Assembly (NCBI GenBank): GCA_030549175.1 | Contig: JAUKUA010000004.1 | Location: 3,658,001 to 3,722,000, forward strand | Length of the DNA stretch: 64,000 nucleotides | From: Lasiosphaeris hirsuta | Lineage: Eukaryota; Ascomycota; Sordariomycetes; Sordariales; Lasiosphaeriaceae | Direction of reading: 5' to 3' | Shown: in pieces, positions 35,914 to 47,292 of the stretch | Layout of the letters: each line of letters begins with the position of its first letter | Position numbering within the stretch: position 1 is the first letter of the stretch | Notes under the pieces: model-generated | Seen by the model: only the letters and a program-made list of their open reading frames with translations | What the model was told of the DNA's origin: nothing | The model's database searches: none | Translations under genes and position numbers: made by a program

Positions 35914-38609
35914 ATGCAGGAAATAGGCCATCAGGACGACGAATCGTGTACTTCTCTCGGCAAACGCCGAGGCATCTCGGACCTGGCGCGTTTCGCTCTC
36001 GACCTGACCTGGGCCAGAGCAGACTCTGAGAGTGCTGCTCGTTTGGGGAGCTACCCTTCTCCGCCCATGTCAGGGTCTCCACCGCTCCCCCCGAAAGCAA
36101 GCCAAGAGGCCGCCGAAAGGAGTCAGGGAACATATCAGGCGACGACGCAGGATGTTTATCGCGGAAGCCTTACGACCCAGGGTGACGACAGAGCGCAAAC
36201 ACTTGTCTCGGTACCGCCCACGCTATTTCCATCAGAAGCACCAGAACGGGCGGCGTTTCCCTTTCAACGTTCTGAGGGACCGATGACGAGGCCTTCAAGC
36301 TTGCCGTATCCCCAGCAGCACGGTTCAGTTGGCCCTCAACCATCGTACTTGCCAATTCCAGGGGCTGGCGGACCCGGCGGGCTCGGGGGGCCCGGAGCTA
36401 TAGCAGGAACATTGCCCGCTCTGCATACGTATATGGACTCTCAGCGGCGAGCGCAAAACCCCCAGCGCCCACCATCTCCCAAGCCTCAGAGAAAGACAAA
36501 GGGTCATGTAGCATCGGCCTGTGTGCCTTGCAAAAGAGCCCATCTCCGGTTTGTTTACCCCAGCCGGGCTTCCTAGAGACTCTCTAGTGCATTCGCTAAC
36601 CGTTGGCAGATGTGACGGTACGTACTGCAGCCCGTTCTTGCCTCCCATTTTGTGGCACTATAAGCACGAAGGAAAACCCGGCTGCGAGCGTGCGGCACTG
36701 ACCCTGGGGCACCGCGGTTATTGCCAGTGGAATTAATTGACATCATATTGTCAAACAATTCCGGGGACCTTAGGCGCGGCATTGAGCAGGGTCAAGCACC
36801 AGTGTGTGACACGCGATAAAGCCGCAGGAATTCCCCCCCTTGCTAATAACCCAAGTTCGAGACGGGCCCATTGGCCTGCTGGGAATTGAGCCATCAAGCT
36901 GCAGGAACGGGTGGAGGTGGTTCTCAAGCGAGTTCCATGGATTTTCTTGCTTGGGTCCGAATGCAGCAGATGCTGGCCGAAGCTAGTGTTTGTCTACCCA
37001 TTGGGATGACGACGCTCAGCCGGCTCGCTACTGCGTGACGGGCGCCAGGTCCCACGGGAAGCCGGCCCGTTGCTTCTCGAGGTGTGGTGGGACTCCCGCA
37101 ACTCGGCTGCCCGGTCAAGCCTGTTTGCCATCCGATTTAGCCACTTGGTGCAAATCCTCAGCAAAACGTCCCAAAGCCACCGAGCAGGTAGAGCACCAGG
37201 CCCATGGGCGCGGGACACTGTATCTGTGTCACGGTTTAGATGAGAGAGCGTTTGCGGTGCAAGTGCACTGGCATGTTTGCAAACCGTCATATCAACCCAA
37301 TATCCTTTTAGCTCGATGATTCATATCGTCATGGAGTGCCAATACGCACCATGGCCGGCCTCCTCCGTATGGGCAAATTTGCTGACTCTTAACAGCACAA
37401 CGTCCCTGCTCGAGGTGCATGACCAATGGCAAGGAGGAGACATGCGTCGATGTCGTCCATAAGAAACGCGGGCGTCCTCGATTGAGGGATGACAGGGAGA
37501 CGAAATATGATGGTGCAAGGTTTGGAAGTACCGCGGACTCTCTGCGACGGCCAGTCCCGCCCTTGTATGGCCCAGGTTCCTCGATGGGTATGGCTTACGA
37601 TGACAATCTCCGACGAACACAGTCGTACCGGGTACTGAAATCTCAACCAGCCGAATCGATTGCTCCAAGGTTTCCGGAGCGCGCTTTAGCGTCCGATGCG
37701 AATATATTTCCTGCGCCGCTGTCGATCCCACAGCGGGCCCCGGAGGCAGCTGCGTTCTTGACTACCGACCTGGAGTTTGCGAATGCGTCAAACGCTTTCC
37801 ACGATGCCGTAGGGCGGCCGTCCGTCAAGGGACTTAGACTCTTTGATCTACTTACGACCGCCGATCGGGAAAAGACGAACAATTTCCAGCGACAAATTCA
37901 AGACGAAAGGAAAAGAAAGGACCCGACATACCTCCCGCCTATGTTTGCCAAAGAGAACGCAGACAGAGTGATGCAGGGTCTCGGGTTTGCAGCGGAAGAG
38001 ATCGCGCAGTACTCACTGGAGTGGCAGGAATACCTCACCTTCCTGGGCCAGGACGGCCAACCCCGGCATCTCTCACTGCGGATGGGATTAGCTAAACTCG
38101 AGTCGATTTATTTCGTCGTACTCGTGCTAAACCCCACGGTTGGACGGTATCAGTATCCAACTCCGTCCCCTAATCCGAGAGAAGTTACATACTCGTATCA
38201 ACCGACTCAGTCTCCATTCTCTCAACACACTCCTGTTTCGGCTACCTTTGACCCAAGGCAGTCCCGACCAGGCGATAATGGATATGGCTCAAGGCAAGGC
38301 GGGCCAGCCGGTGCGCCGCCACCGATGATTTCGGGGTTGAGTCCGGGCATCTCGTCGTCATACGCCTCATCTCCAAGTCGGCCCGACTACTCCCTCGGCC
38401 CTCCGTATCAAACGCAAACACCTCGAAGCGAGCTGTTGCAAGCAGGTCGCCCATCCCAGGGGCCTAGCTTTCAACTTCCACCTATAAGGAATCAACAGTC
38501 CAGCGCATCTCAGCAGGAGCATTCTTACCAGGCGAGGGAGGAGCGGCCCCGGGTAGACATCGGAGGTCTTTTGGAACGCCCAGGCTCGTCAAAGAAACCA
38601 CAACAATAA
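35914..38609 (+). CDS. Zn2Cys6 transcription factor with PAS-like domain
   Basis: Exons 35914-36548, 36610-36617 (8 nt only) and 37396-38609 encode 618 aa; the introns are 61 and 778 bp. Splicing rebuilds a textbook zinc cluster Cx2Cx6Cx5Cx2Cx8C at residues 203-231 (C203, C206, C213, C219, C222, C231), with the third Cys on the 8-nt exon. A basic AT-hook-like segment KKRGRPR (237-243) follows directly. Residues about 333-460 form a PAS-like fold (AAFLTTDLEFANASNAF... to YFVVLVLN), as in fungal regulators of the AcuK/AcuM/Ert1 type, though I cannot say it belongs to that group. The N-terminal 200 and C-terminal 150 residues are Pro/Ser/Gln/Gly-rich and probably disordered activation regions. 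The start at 35914 is the first in-frame ATG (MQEIGHQDDE); no ATG lies upstream in the frame. It should be a nuclear DNA-binding regulator; its targets are unknown. Confidence 0.88.
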
Positions 38610-39624
38610 TGGCGGCAGTTCAATTTCCTGTAGGAGGAGGTAATGCGGTCGACTCCTCGCCTTGAAAGCACTGTACTTTTTTACCAAAGGCTTTGTTGGA
38701 GGGGATGAGGTTTAGGTGCAAAACCTGCATGACACGGCACAACGAACTTTTCAGCGGTCCCCGGCTCGCATCCCGACGATACCAGTGTATAACTCGCACA
38801 TAATTCCACGAGCACCGGCACTAAACCTTGGTATGCTATCATACCAGCGAATGGCGATGAGAAAGGGGGGAATGGGGAGTGGAGCATCATTCGGCGTTGG
38901 TTCTCAATATTTGCGTCTCCTTGCGAGGTAGCGCTTCGAATTTGCCTGCAGTTTTTTATTCAGTCGAGATCGATATTTACTCGAAGCCTCCTTTGCGATA
39001 TATGGGGGCTTTTTATTCATACCCCTAAGGGCGCCTTCTTTTTTTCTTTTTGTGTCGAGGGATTTGACGATGATGGTTGCGGCGGCAGCGTTGAGCAGGA
39101 GCGAAGCGAAGTATGCCGGGTTCTCATATTTTTATTTATCGTGTATGTGTATGATGGATGGATGATTTCAGGTTGGATTCGGATTTGGATTTGAATAGGC
39201 ATGGCGGATGGGTGGAGGGGAAAACAATGAAACGAATGGCAAGCAAACGGATTGGGTTGCCTGGATATTGGATCTCTGATGAACACATTGCTTTCAGCGG
39301 CTTGGTGCAAACAAAAACAAGTATTCGTTTCGGAGGCATTTGAACGGTGTTTTCTTTCCTCTTCGCGCGCCGTGGCACCGCTGGGTCCTTTAAAATGGTG
39401 TTTATTTTGTGGCATTGGCGGGTGGGGAGTATCGGACGGATGGACTGGTGGACGGATAGGTTGACAGAGGGATGGAAAAGCTGGAGCTCGAGGTTGAATT
39501 GATGTTTATCTTCTCGGAAGAACAGATGGGGGCGGGTTGGCGTTTTCTTGTTTGCCTCGTTCTCTCCCATCCTGTCTCTCGGTCCGGACGGTGTGGTCCA
39601 AGGCGTGCTGTCCTAATTGGAAAG

Positions 39625-39637
39625 CCCCCCCCCCCCC
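39625..39637. repeat. Poly-C run of 13
   Basis: Thirteen consecutive C in the intergenic stretch after the Zn2Cys6 gene. Confidence 0.85.
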
Positions 39638-40720
39638 AGCACCCCTTGGGGACGTTTGCTACTTGTCTCTTTACGTTCCTCCCTTCTCCTTCGCGGTCGG
39701 TCCCCATATGCTCGTCCCTCAAAGCAGCGGGTTCGAGGGTCATCTAGAAAAGGGGCTCGGATATCGGATGAGTAAGTGAATGGATGGATGAATGAGGATG
39801 GCTTTGTCCCATCCCGAAGTCTTATGGTATCCCAGGCTGTCGAGTCCGAGTCGGCTTCCTCAGAATCCCAGTGCTGTGACTGCGGCAAGTTGATGGACAA
39901 GGACGGGTTCGTCTTGATCTTAGGGCATATGTGGCTTCCCGGGTCTCGAGGGTGGAGGTGACGAAGGCTTGCGCCCGAAGGGTCGAGATGGCTAGTGATT
40001 GATGTCGGTACCGGCAGTGGGGATAGCAATAAGGGGGCGGTGAGATGACGTTGGTTTAACGTTCAAGTCACACCGGGCTGGGTGTGGGATGGGGGGGAGG
40101 GACAAAACATAAAGTAGACAGGGGAGGGGACCGGCAAAATTTCCAGCCCAGCTCTCCAGGCTCCCAATGCCTTAGCTAATCACGAGATCGCATGGTCTAT
40201 TTAGGTACTAATGGATGGTGACGGGTGGTGGGTAGGGGGAGAATTGGACGGGTGACGGGAGGGAGGAGAGAGGTGGAGGAGGAAACACAGGAAGAAGCAA
40301 ATGATGGAAGGGTGAAACGAACGAATCGGGCAAGGGGATGAGGAGGAGAGGGCATGGATGGGAGGAGGAGAGCAAGCGGCGGGCGGTGACGGCGGCTAGG
40401 TTTTGGGTTAGATTAGGTACCTTAACCTTCACCTCTCTTTTTTACCTTTTTTGCTGTGCTGGTGAGCGTTGGTGTTGCGTACAAGGGTGAGCGAGTGTGT
40501 GTTCCTCTTCGTGTTTAACCGCGTTTTGCTGGCACGTATCATGTGCTTCGGCTCCCTGGGGGACAGCAGATTCCATGTTTCCGTCGTTTCCGTATTCCGT
40601 GTGTGCGGTGCTCGGTGCCTCTAGTTGTTCTCCAGCGGGACGCTAGAATTATTCTACGACGGGCCGCTCCATATATGCAAAGCAACGTTGCTGTCCATTC
40701 CAGGCGGTGATGGCGGGAGT

Positions 40721-40741
40721 TGGGATTTGGGATTTGGGATT
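40721..40741. repeat. Three tandem TGGGATT units
   Basis: Three perfect copies of a 7-bp G-rich unit, followed by more G-rich sequence. Confidence 0.8.
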
Positions 40742-40893
40742 GGGGTTGGCATTTGGGGGTTCGAGGGGTGTGGTGTATGTGTATGCGGGCATATGTGGTG
40801 GAGGCCAACCATGGCTGCGCTCCAAGTCTGGCAAGTACGGTACCTACATGAATGTGCCTGGTCCAGGTCATGTCTTGTTCCTCCGAGGTCCAG

Positions 40894-40914
40894 CCCTCTG
40901 CCCTCTGCCCTCTG
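40894..40914. repeat. Three tandem CCCTCTG units
   Basis: Three perfect 7-bp copies, then a fourth with one change (CCCTCCG). Confidence 0.85.
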
Positions 40915-41933
40915 CCCTCCGCCCTAGGACCGCCGGCGCCGGCGTCCCATCCTCTTCGATCCTTCCCTGCGACCGGGAGGTGCTTACTACTGACGGCGGT
41001 TTGGGCGGGTGCTGCCCCAATAGAGATGGTCCATGCGGCACCGCACACCAAGCTCATGCACAGATGACGCCCTCCCGTGTCGGAGATTTTGTCACCGGCA
41101 TAGAGTCAGATTGGCGCGCGCACGCACACCTGCACACCTGCAACTGATCGGGGCCCAGGTGTTGGCCTTGCCGCGATCGTCGGATATTTCTTTTTCTTTT
41201 CTTGTCATGCTAAATATTCTTTTTTCTTCCCTCGATGCAATGCAGAGTTGGGCATGCAAGCTGCAAGGTCGCACGTCATCTAAAACCCGCCCCCCCGGGA
41301 CAAGAGAATAGAAGAAAGTCGGGAATGCAGGACAACAATCAGGGACTTGGGAAAGTAGGGTGCTGGCAAATGCATCATGGGAATCCACATGGCGTTTTCA
41401 GCTTGACAGCAAATTCCAATTCTAGTACATGCCAAAAAGGAGCGACACCAATAACAAGGGAAGAAGAAAAACCAGGAATTTGCGGGGGAGACCCGGGTGG
41501 ACGGTTGGGTTGCGGGTTTGGGTGACAACGCGAGAGGTGTGAGTGACACCAACGGCTTCGGGTCCTGTCCTGTTTCAATAGAACAAATCGTTGGGCATCA
41601 ATAGCTCGGAAAGCTGCCAACCACCACCCCCTTCCCCCCCCATCCTCCCGCAAAGAAGCATCAAGGAAACCAAAAAGAACAGAAGAAAACGGCCGCGTGT
41701 CGATCGGCCTGAATGAGAGGTGCCACCAGTACTCGATGACCCGTCTGCTATGGACCAGACGAGTCGGGCGCGCCATACTAAAAAAAAACCAAAATGCAGG
41801 AACCTGAGTTCTTTCCAACGCTGCAACCGCCCAATAACCACCTACCGTGTGTAAGTCTCGGGGGGGGGGCATTGTCTTTTTTCAATTCCCCCCCTGGGTG
41901 CCCAAGCCCACCGCCAGTCTGGGGCTAGTTGAG

Positions 41934-42713
41934 TTACCCGGCACCACGGTTGCCGGGTGTTCTGGACCCCGACACTTCAGAGGACGAGTGCTGGTCCATT
42001 TCATCCGCCGATGCCGCCGCTGCCGCTGCCGCTGCTGGCGTCGTTGCCGCACTTGCCGCACTTGCCGCAGCGTCCTTGTCCTGGCGGTGTGACCGCCTCC
42101 GTATCGAAAGAGTCAGTCTCGTGTCGCCATTGGAGGGTGTCTGACTGCCGACATCGGGAGCCGCAGAGCCATGTCCGTCTTCGGGTTGCGGCGCGGCCCC
42201 GGCCCCTGAAGCCGAGCCCTCGCCGCCCAGAATCGCCGACAGGCGGTCTAGCTCCTCTTCGAGCTTGTCGCGCTTGGGGCGAGGCTCGTCGGGCGAGTCA
42301 CCATCGTGTGTCCGTTTCAGGCTCTGCAGCAGGGCGTCGCCGATGGCGTTATTGCTCGAGTCGGTGGTGACAATGAGATCCCGGAGCATGTCCTCTGCAG
42401 ACGGGCGTTCTTGCTGAGATGAGGCTGTAGACGACTGAGAGTGCCCGGGAGGCGAGCGGCGTCGGGATGCCGATCGTGAAGCGGGTGGTCCCCCCGCCCT
42501 GCTTTGGCATTAGCGAGTTGTGGGTTTGGAAGGGGGTTACCTTACATACCTGTTACCCTCGGCATCCAGGTGAACTTGCACAGAGGAATTTGCTTCGCTT
42601 TGTGCGGCGTCCGGACTGGAGAGACGAGCGAGGTGTGGGGGGTCGCCCGACATGTTCGGCTCACGTGAGGATGACCTCGGCTCCGTGTTGGATCGAATGT
42701 TTCTGGTGTTCAT
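41934..42713 (-). CDS. Unrecognised nuclear-type low-complexity protein
   Basis: Two exons, 42713-42550 and 42498-41934, encode 242 aa; the 51-bp intron has a GTATGT donor and a GCTAATG branch followed by AAGCAG. The first ATG gives MNTRNIRSN; an in-frame ATG at 42653 would start MSGDPPHLARL. A Ser/Arg-rich stretch (ASRSASRRRSPPG) is followed by the only ordered-looking part, EDMLRDLIVTTDSSNNAIGDALLQSLKR, then a charged segment PRPKRDKLEEELDRLSAILG, predicted helical. The C-terminal third is Ala/Ser-rich with a run of eight Ala. I do not recognise a family. The basic and SR-like composition suggests a nuclear protein (inference). A GT donor just before the stop (GCC GG|GTAACT) leaves open a further 3' exon. 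It is divergent from MLH1 with about 1.5 kb between the starts. Confidence 0.65.
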
Positions 42714-44180
42714 GGCCGAAAAGATGACTTGGAAATGCAGTACTCAGGAAACACAATGACCAAGCAGGCAGGTCCGTCATTTTAGTACAATCAAGTGCAG
42801 CAAATCTTATAAGTGAAGCCAGTGGGTATGGTATGCACGCCCGAAAAGAGAAGAGGGTAATCTACGGGTTGGGAGCCTCTGGGCGCCCTCCAGAAAGCCT
42901 CGAGGAACGCAGCAGTCCAGGACAGTCCAGGTGAGCAGCGGCATAGTGCACAGTGGCCGGGCTGTGGTGGTTTGACCCCGGGCAAGCCAGTGGGTAGCAA
43001 TGGCGGGTAGGGGTCGGGTGTAGGAGCGGGAGAGGCGCCCGCCCGTTTGAATCGGCTGCAAGTCTTAGCCCTATCACGTTCGAGTCATCACCCTGCACCG
43101 GGGGGTCTCAAGGCTGATGGACAAGCCTCAACCGCATCGTCAATCGAGCCCGATCGCCAGTCCTTGCAGTTAGCGGACAAGGGAGGAATCAAAAACATGT
43201 TGGCTGCACTCGCAGACGCCCTCTTGGCCCTTCAGCTGAGGCAGGTAGGCAGGGTCGCGCTGGCAGAGGCCAGGCCACATGGGCCACATGGCAATAGCAC
43301 ACCGAAACTCTCTCTTTGGGATGTTTGGGGGCTGCGATATGGCGTCGAGAGGGGGTTCGAGACGAGGGAAGAAGACGGAAAACAATGGTGCCTGGGGCTG
43401 GGAGGTCTCCTTCTCTCACTCGCCGGTAAAAGTGGTTTTGGGGGAAGATTGGGACGGTGAGAAAAATACAGCAGCCTAGCAAAAGGTGAGTACGTGTCGA
43501 GGGTGGCACAGTCGCAGCTGAGGCCAGCCCCGGAAGCATTACCCGCGACCCAAGGACCCAAGCTCGAACGAAAACCTCGTGCAGTCTCACGTGTTCCGTG
43601 TGAGAGGATAGCGAGCATTTCGACGAGCAGAAAGGGACTGTGGCGGTTCAAAATCTGAGGACAACTGAAAGTCGGTACGATTGCAGCAGGCCCTGTGCAG
43701 TTGTGTTGCAGTGCAGCGCGGAACGGCTGCAGAGTGCCTTGCACCACCCGGGCATCCACCACTCCGCAACCTATGGACTCCACAGCACACTTTAGTCGTT
43801 GGGGGTGGTTGATGGGGGATGGGGACGGGAGCCGTGGGGTGTCGACGGCGTGGGGTTTCGGTTGCTACGGGATCGGTTGCTACGGGATCGGCTGCCTCAG
43901 GCTTGATTTCCAGGCTAGGGAAAACGCACGGCTCACGGACTGGCCGACGTCACATCTAACTGGGTGCGCACGGACATGTTCCTAAGGCTGAAGAGGCTCA
44001 TCTCTCAAGGAAGTCGCCACCCAAGACTAACTAACACACCGAGGTAAACGACTTGCCGCTCTGCCAATTTCTGTTTTATTTTGTTGCCTGCCAGAGCAGG
44101 CAGCGGCTATGAGATAATCTCAGGTTTTTTCCTATCTACCTTCCCTGTCGTTTACTGTCTCCCACCTCCAGAGCGCCAGG
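42714..44180. other. Intergenic, divergent promoter region of the Ala-rich protein and MLH1
   Basis: No gene is supported. It contains a perfect two-copy 15-bp tandem repeat at 43861-43890 and the upstream sequences of both genes. Confidence 0.5.
43861..43890. repeat. Two perfect 15-bp tandem copies upstream of MLH1
   Basis: The unit GTTGCTACGGGATCG occurs twice without change, about 290 bp upstream of the MLH1 ATG. Confidence 0.85.
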
Positions 44181-46564
44181 ATGGCTGAGGCCATGGATCT
44201 CGACGAGCCCCGAGGCGCCAAGAGAAAAGCCAGCGAACTTGAATTTGACGACACCAACGCTCCCCGTCGGATCAGGGTATGTCTGCATGCTTGAGCTGCA
44301 TGCTACGGTCCCCAATTCCTTCCGCTAAGCTGAAAACCAGGCACTCGATCCCGATGTCGTCAACAAGATTGCTGCTGGCGAGATAATAGTAGCTCCCGTT
44401 CACGCCTTGAAGGAGCTCATCGAGAATGCCGTCGATGCAGGCTCCACCTCCCTCGAGGTCCTTGTAAAAGAGGGCGGCCTCAAGCTGCTGCAGATCACCG
44501 ATAACGGCAGTGGCATAAACGTGCGCCGTTCCCCTGCCTTGCACACTTCACTTGTCAATGCTCGCTTTGCTCACCGAGAAATAGAAAGAGGACCTGCCCA
44601 TACTGTGCGAGCGCTTCACCACGTCCAAGCTGCAAACGTTCGAGGACTTGCAGTCTATCGCCACGTACGGATTCCGGGGCGAGGCTCTGGCCAGCATCAG
44701 CCACATAGCCCACCTGACCGTGACCACCAAGACACAGGACTCCAACTGTGCATGGCGTGCCCACTACGACAGTGGCAGGTTGGCCCCGGCAAAGCCCGGC
44801 CAGTCGCCTGACCCAAGGCCGGTGGCAGGCCGGCCAGGCACGCAGATTACAGTAGAGGACCTTTTCTACAATGTCCCGAATCGCCGCCGTGCCTTCCGCT
44901 CGGCCTCTGACGAGTATAACAAGATTATTGACATGGTTGGCCGCTACGCTATCCACTGTTCCCACGTTGCTTTCTCTTGCAAGAAGCACGGTGAGTCATC
45001 GACCAGTGTGGCCATCCAAACCAATGCATCTGTCGTGGACAGAATCCGCCAAATTTATGGGGGCAGTGTTGCCAACGAGCTCATCGAGTTTTCCGCCTCC
45101 GATAATAGATGGGGCTTCGAGGCTAAAGGCCTAGCCACCAACGCAAACTACAGCATCAAGAAGACAACACTGCTGCTGTTCATCAATCATCGGTGTGTCG
45201 AGTCATCGAACATCCGGAAAGCTGTCGAGCAGACGTACGCTGCCTTTCTCCCCAAGAATGGCCACCCCTTTGTTTACCTCAACCTCGAGATTGACCCGCA
45301 GAGGGTCGACGTCAACGTGCATCCCACAAAGCGTGAAGTCAACTTTCTCAACGAAGACGAAATCATTCAGGCCATCTGCGAACATATTCGGTCAAAGCTA
45401 GCCGCCGTAGATACCAGTCGGACCTTTTTGACCCAGACCCTTTTGCCCGGTGGCGTCTGGTCGTCAACCCATGACACCCAACCGGCAACCACAGCCACCC
45501 CCTCCAAGGGGACCAGTGTTGGTGGCGGTAGCCGCAGGACCCCTGCTGCCCGCAACGAGACCAGTCTCGTGCGGACAGACACCAACCTTCGCAAAATCAC
45601 AAGTATGCTCCCGCCTGCGGCCGGTTCAGCGACCACCCAAGGATCAGGCTCCCGGGCCGCCCCACCCGGGGCCAAGAACGCCAGCTCAGACTCACAGGCT
45701 CAGGCAATCGAATATGGCACGCTAGATCGTGACATGACAGCTTACCGTCTAGTCAGCGTGCGCGAGCTGCGCGCCCTGGTGCGTGACGAGATGCACCACG
45801 AGCTCACCGAGGTCTTTGCGACGCACACATTCGTTGGCATCGTCGACGAGCGTCGCCGCCTTGCTGCAATCCAAGGGGGTGTCCGGCTGTTCCTGGTTGA
45901 CTATGGGCGAGTTTGCTTCGAGTACTTCTACCAGGTCGGATTGACCGACTTTGGCAACTTTGGCGTCATCCGATTTAGCCCGCCGCTGGGCCTGAAGGAG
46001 CTACTCCAAGTTGCGGCTGAGCAGGAGAAAAAGGCCGCCTCATCCCAAGGCGGAGTTGGAGATAATTTCGATGTAGAAGAAGTCGTTGAGCTCGTTGCCG
46101 ACCAGCTCATTGAGCGGCGTGAGATGCTGCTTGAATACTTCTCCTTTGAGATATCACCCACCGGCGAGTTGCTGAGCATTCCACTTCTTGTTAAAGGGTA
46201 CACGCCCGCCATGGTCAAACTCCCGCAATTCCTTCTTAAGCTGGGGCCGCATATCAATTGGTCCGATGAGCGCGGCTGTTTTGAGACCTTTCTCAAAGCG
46301 CTGGCCACCTTTTATGTGCCAGAGCGGTTGCCAGCAACCCCAGGCCCCACAAGCACAGGCGAGGGTGACCAGCAGGAGGAAGATGAGGGATCAGCTATTA
46401 ACGATGAGCTAAAAGCCCGGCGGGATCATGTCCGATGGGCGGTTGAGCATGTCTTCTTTCCGGCGTTCAAGGCGAGGTTGGTGGCAACTAAGTCGTTAAT
46501 GCAGGCGGGTGTTTTGGAGGTGGCGAATCTAAAGGGGTTATACAGAGTATTTGAGCGATGCTAG
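44181..46564 (+). CDS. MLH1: DNA mismatch repair protein Mlh1 (MutL homologue)
   Basis: Three exons, 44181-44276, 44341-44520 and 44585-46564, encode 751 aa; both introns are 64 bp and phase 0. The GHKL ATPase motifs are complete: [20 protein letters not shown] (residues 40-59, with the Mg-coordinating Asn in LIEN that follows and catalytic Glu57), DNGSGIN (86-92), GFRGEAL (121-127) and [12 protein letters not shown]. The MutL fold ends with [15 protein letters not shown] Ser/Thr/Pro-rich linker follows, and then the C-terminal dimerisation domain, ending in FERC. That terminus is nearly invariant in Mlh1 and contributes to the endonuclease site of its Pms1 partner. Known role: with Pms1 it acts after MutS proteins in mismatch repair, and with Mlh3 in meiotic crossovers; nuclear. 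Length is normal. Confidence 0.97.
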
Positions 46565-46824
46565 TCTGGCAAGGTATTTGCTAGCAGGCAGTGGCTTTAC
46601 AAACCTGGTGTCCATGTTTATTTTATTTTTTTTGGCAGCCATACTAATTATACCTTATTTCGCCCCCAGGCCCCAGAAAGAGCAGCCTGTTTACCATTAC
46701 TTGAGGCAATTGGTGGTCAAGTGCCAGCCCCTATCCGTTATCCAACCCGCCACACCAACCCGACACCCCAACCTAGGAGGAAATAGCTGTGCGTTCTTGC
46801 ATCAAAAGTTCGAATGGAGAATAA

Positions 46825-46913
46825 GCCCGTATGGTCTAGTGGTATGACGTTCGCCTCACATACCTGCGGGTTTGGAACGCGACAGGTCCCAGGTTCGATC
46901 CCTGGTGTGGGCA
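46825..46913 (+). tRNA. tRNA-Val (anticodon CAC) with 17-nt intron
   Basis: Acceptor GCCCGTA (46825-46831) pairs with TGTGGGC (46906-46912), including two G-U pairs; the discriminator is A46913. The T arm is a perfect CCAGG/CCTGG stem around TTCGATC. The anticodon stem is TTCGC (46850-46854) with GCGAC (46879-46883). The anticodon CAC is at 46857-46859. A 17-nt intron (46861-46877) sits one base after the anticodon, the canonical place. The first anticodon-stem pair (T-C) is mismatched. A T run at 46922-46926 is a fitting Pol III terminator. Decodes GUG. Confidence 0.85.
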
Positions 46914-47220
46914 TTTGTTTGTTTTTGGCTGCATTCTCCACCTCCTTTCAAGGAGGAGAGCGGTTTTCTTTTTCTCTCAATATGGCTCAGTCCGAGAGAA
47001 AACATAGCTGGGCCACAGAGGTTGAATGCAAGCTACTGGAATGTACCCACGAAGTATAGATATATAAGGTCCTTACTTGATGAATCAAGGAAAAAGGCAA
47101 GAGAACAAGTTTGCTTCTCGATTTGACGAGGTGGACCCTGTGGATAGAAGACCACACCTGAGCATGCAAAGCAACGCAGACAAAATCCACCAAAAAACGC
47201 AGACTCCTCAACAATTTCGA
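46914..47220. other. Spacer between two tRNA-type sequences
   Basis: About 300 bp with the tRNA-Val terminator at the left and no gene seen. Confidence 0.5.
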
Positions 47221-47292
47221 GGTCTGCTGACTCAATGATAGAACGTCTGACTATGAATCAGGAGGTTCCAGGTTCGAGACCTGGGTGGATCG
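47221..47292 (+). pseudogene. tRNA-Arg-like sequence with anticodon ATG, probable tRNA pseudogene
   Basis: A 72-nt cloverleaf can be drawn: acceptor GGTCTGC with GTGGATC (three G-U pairs), anticodon arm TCTGA-CTATGAA-TCAGG, and a perfect T stem CCAGG/CCTGG. The body resembles fungal tRNA-Arg(ACG), but the anticodon reads ATG instead of ACG. The D stem is ACTC/GAAC rather than the usual GCTC/GAGC, which breaks two pairs. These are C-to-T and G-to-A transitions. There is no T run close downstream for Pol III termination. Most likely a decayed copy; a functional His-decoding oddity cannot be excluded. Confidence 0.6.

Larger units (their letters stand above)
38610..41933. other. Intergenic region, 3.3 kb
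   Basis: No gene is supported. The stretch contains the 3' flank of the Zn2Cys6 gene, a poly-C run of 13 at 39625-39637, and small tandem repeats near 40721 and 40894. Its open frames are short, biased in composition and overlapping on both strands. Confidence 0.5.
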
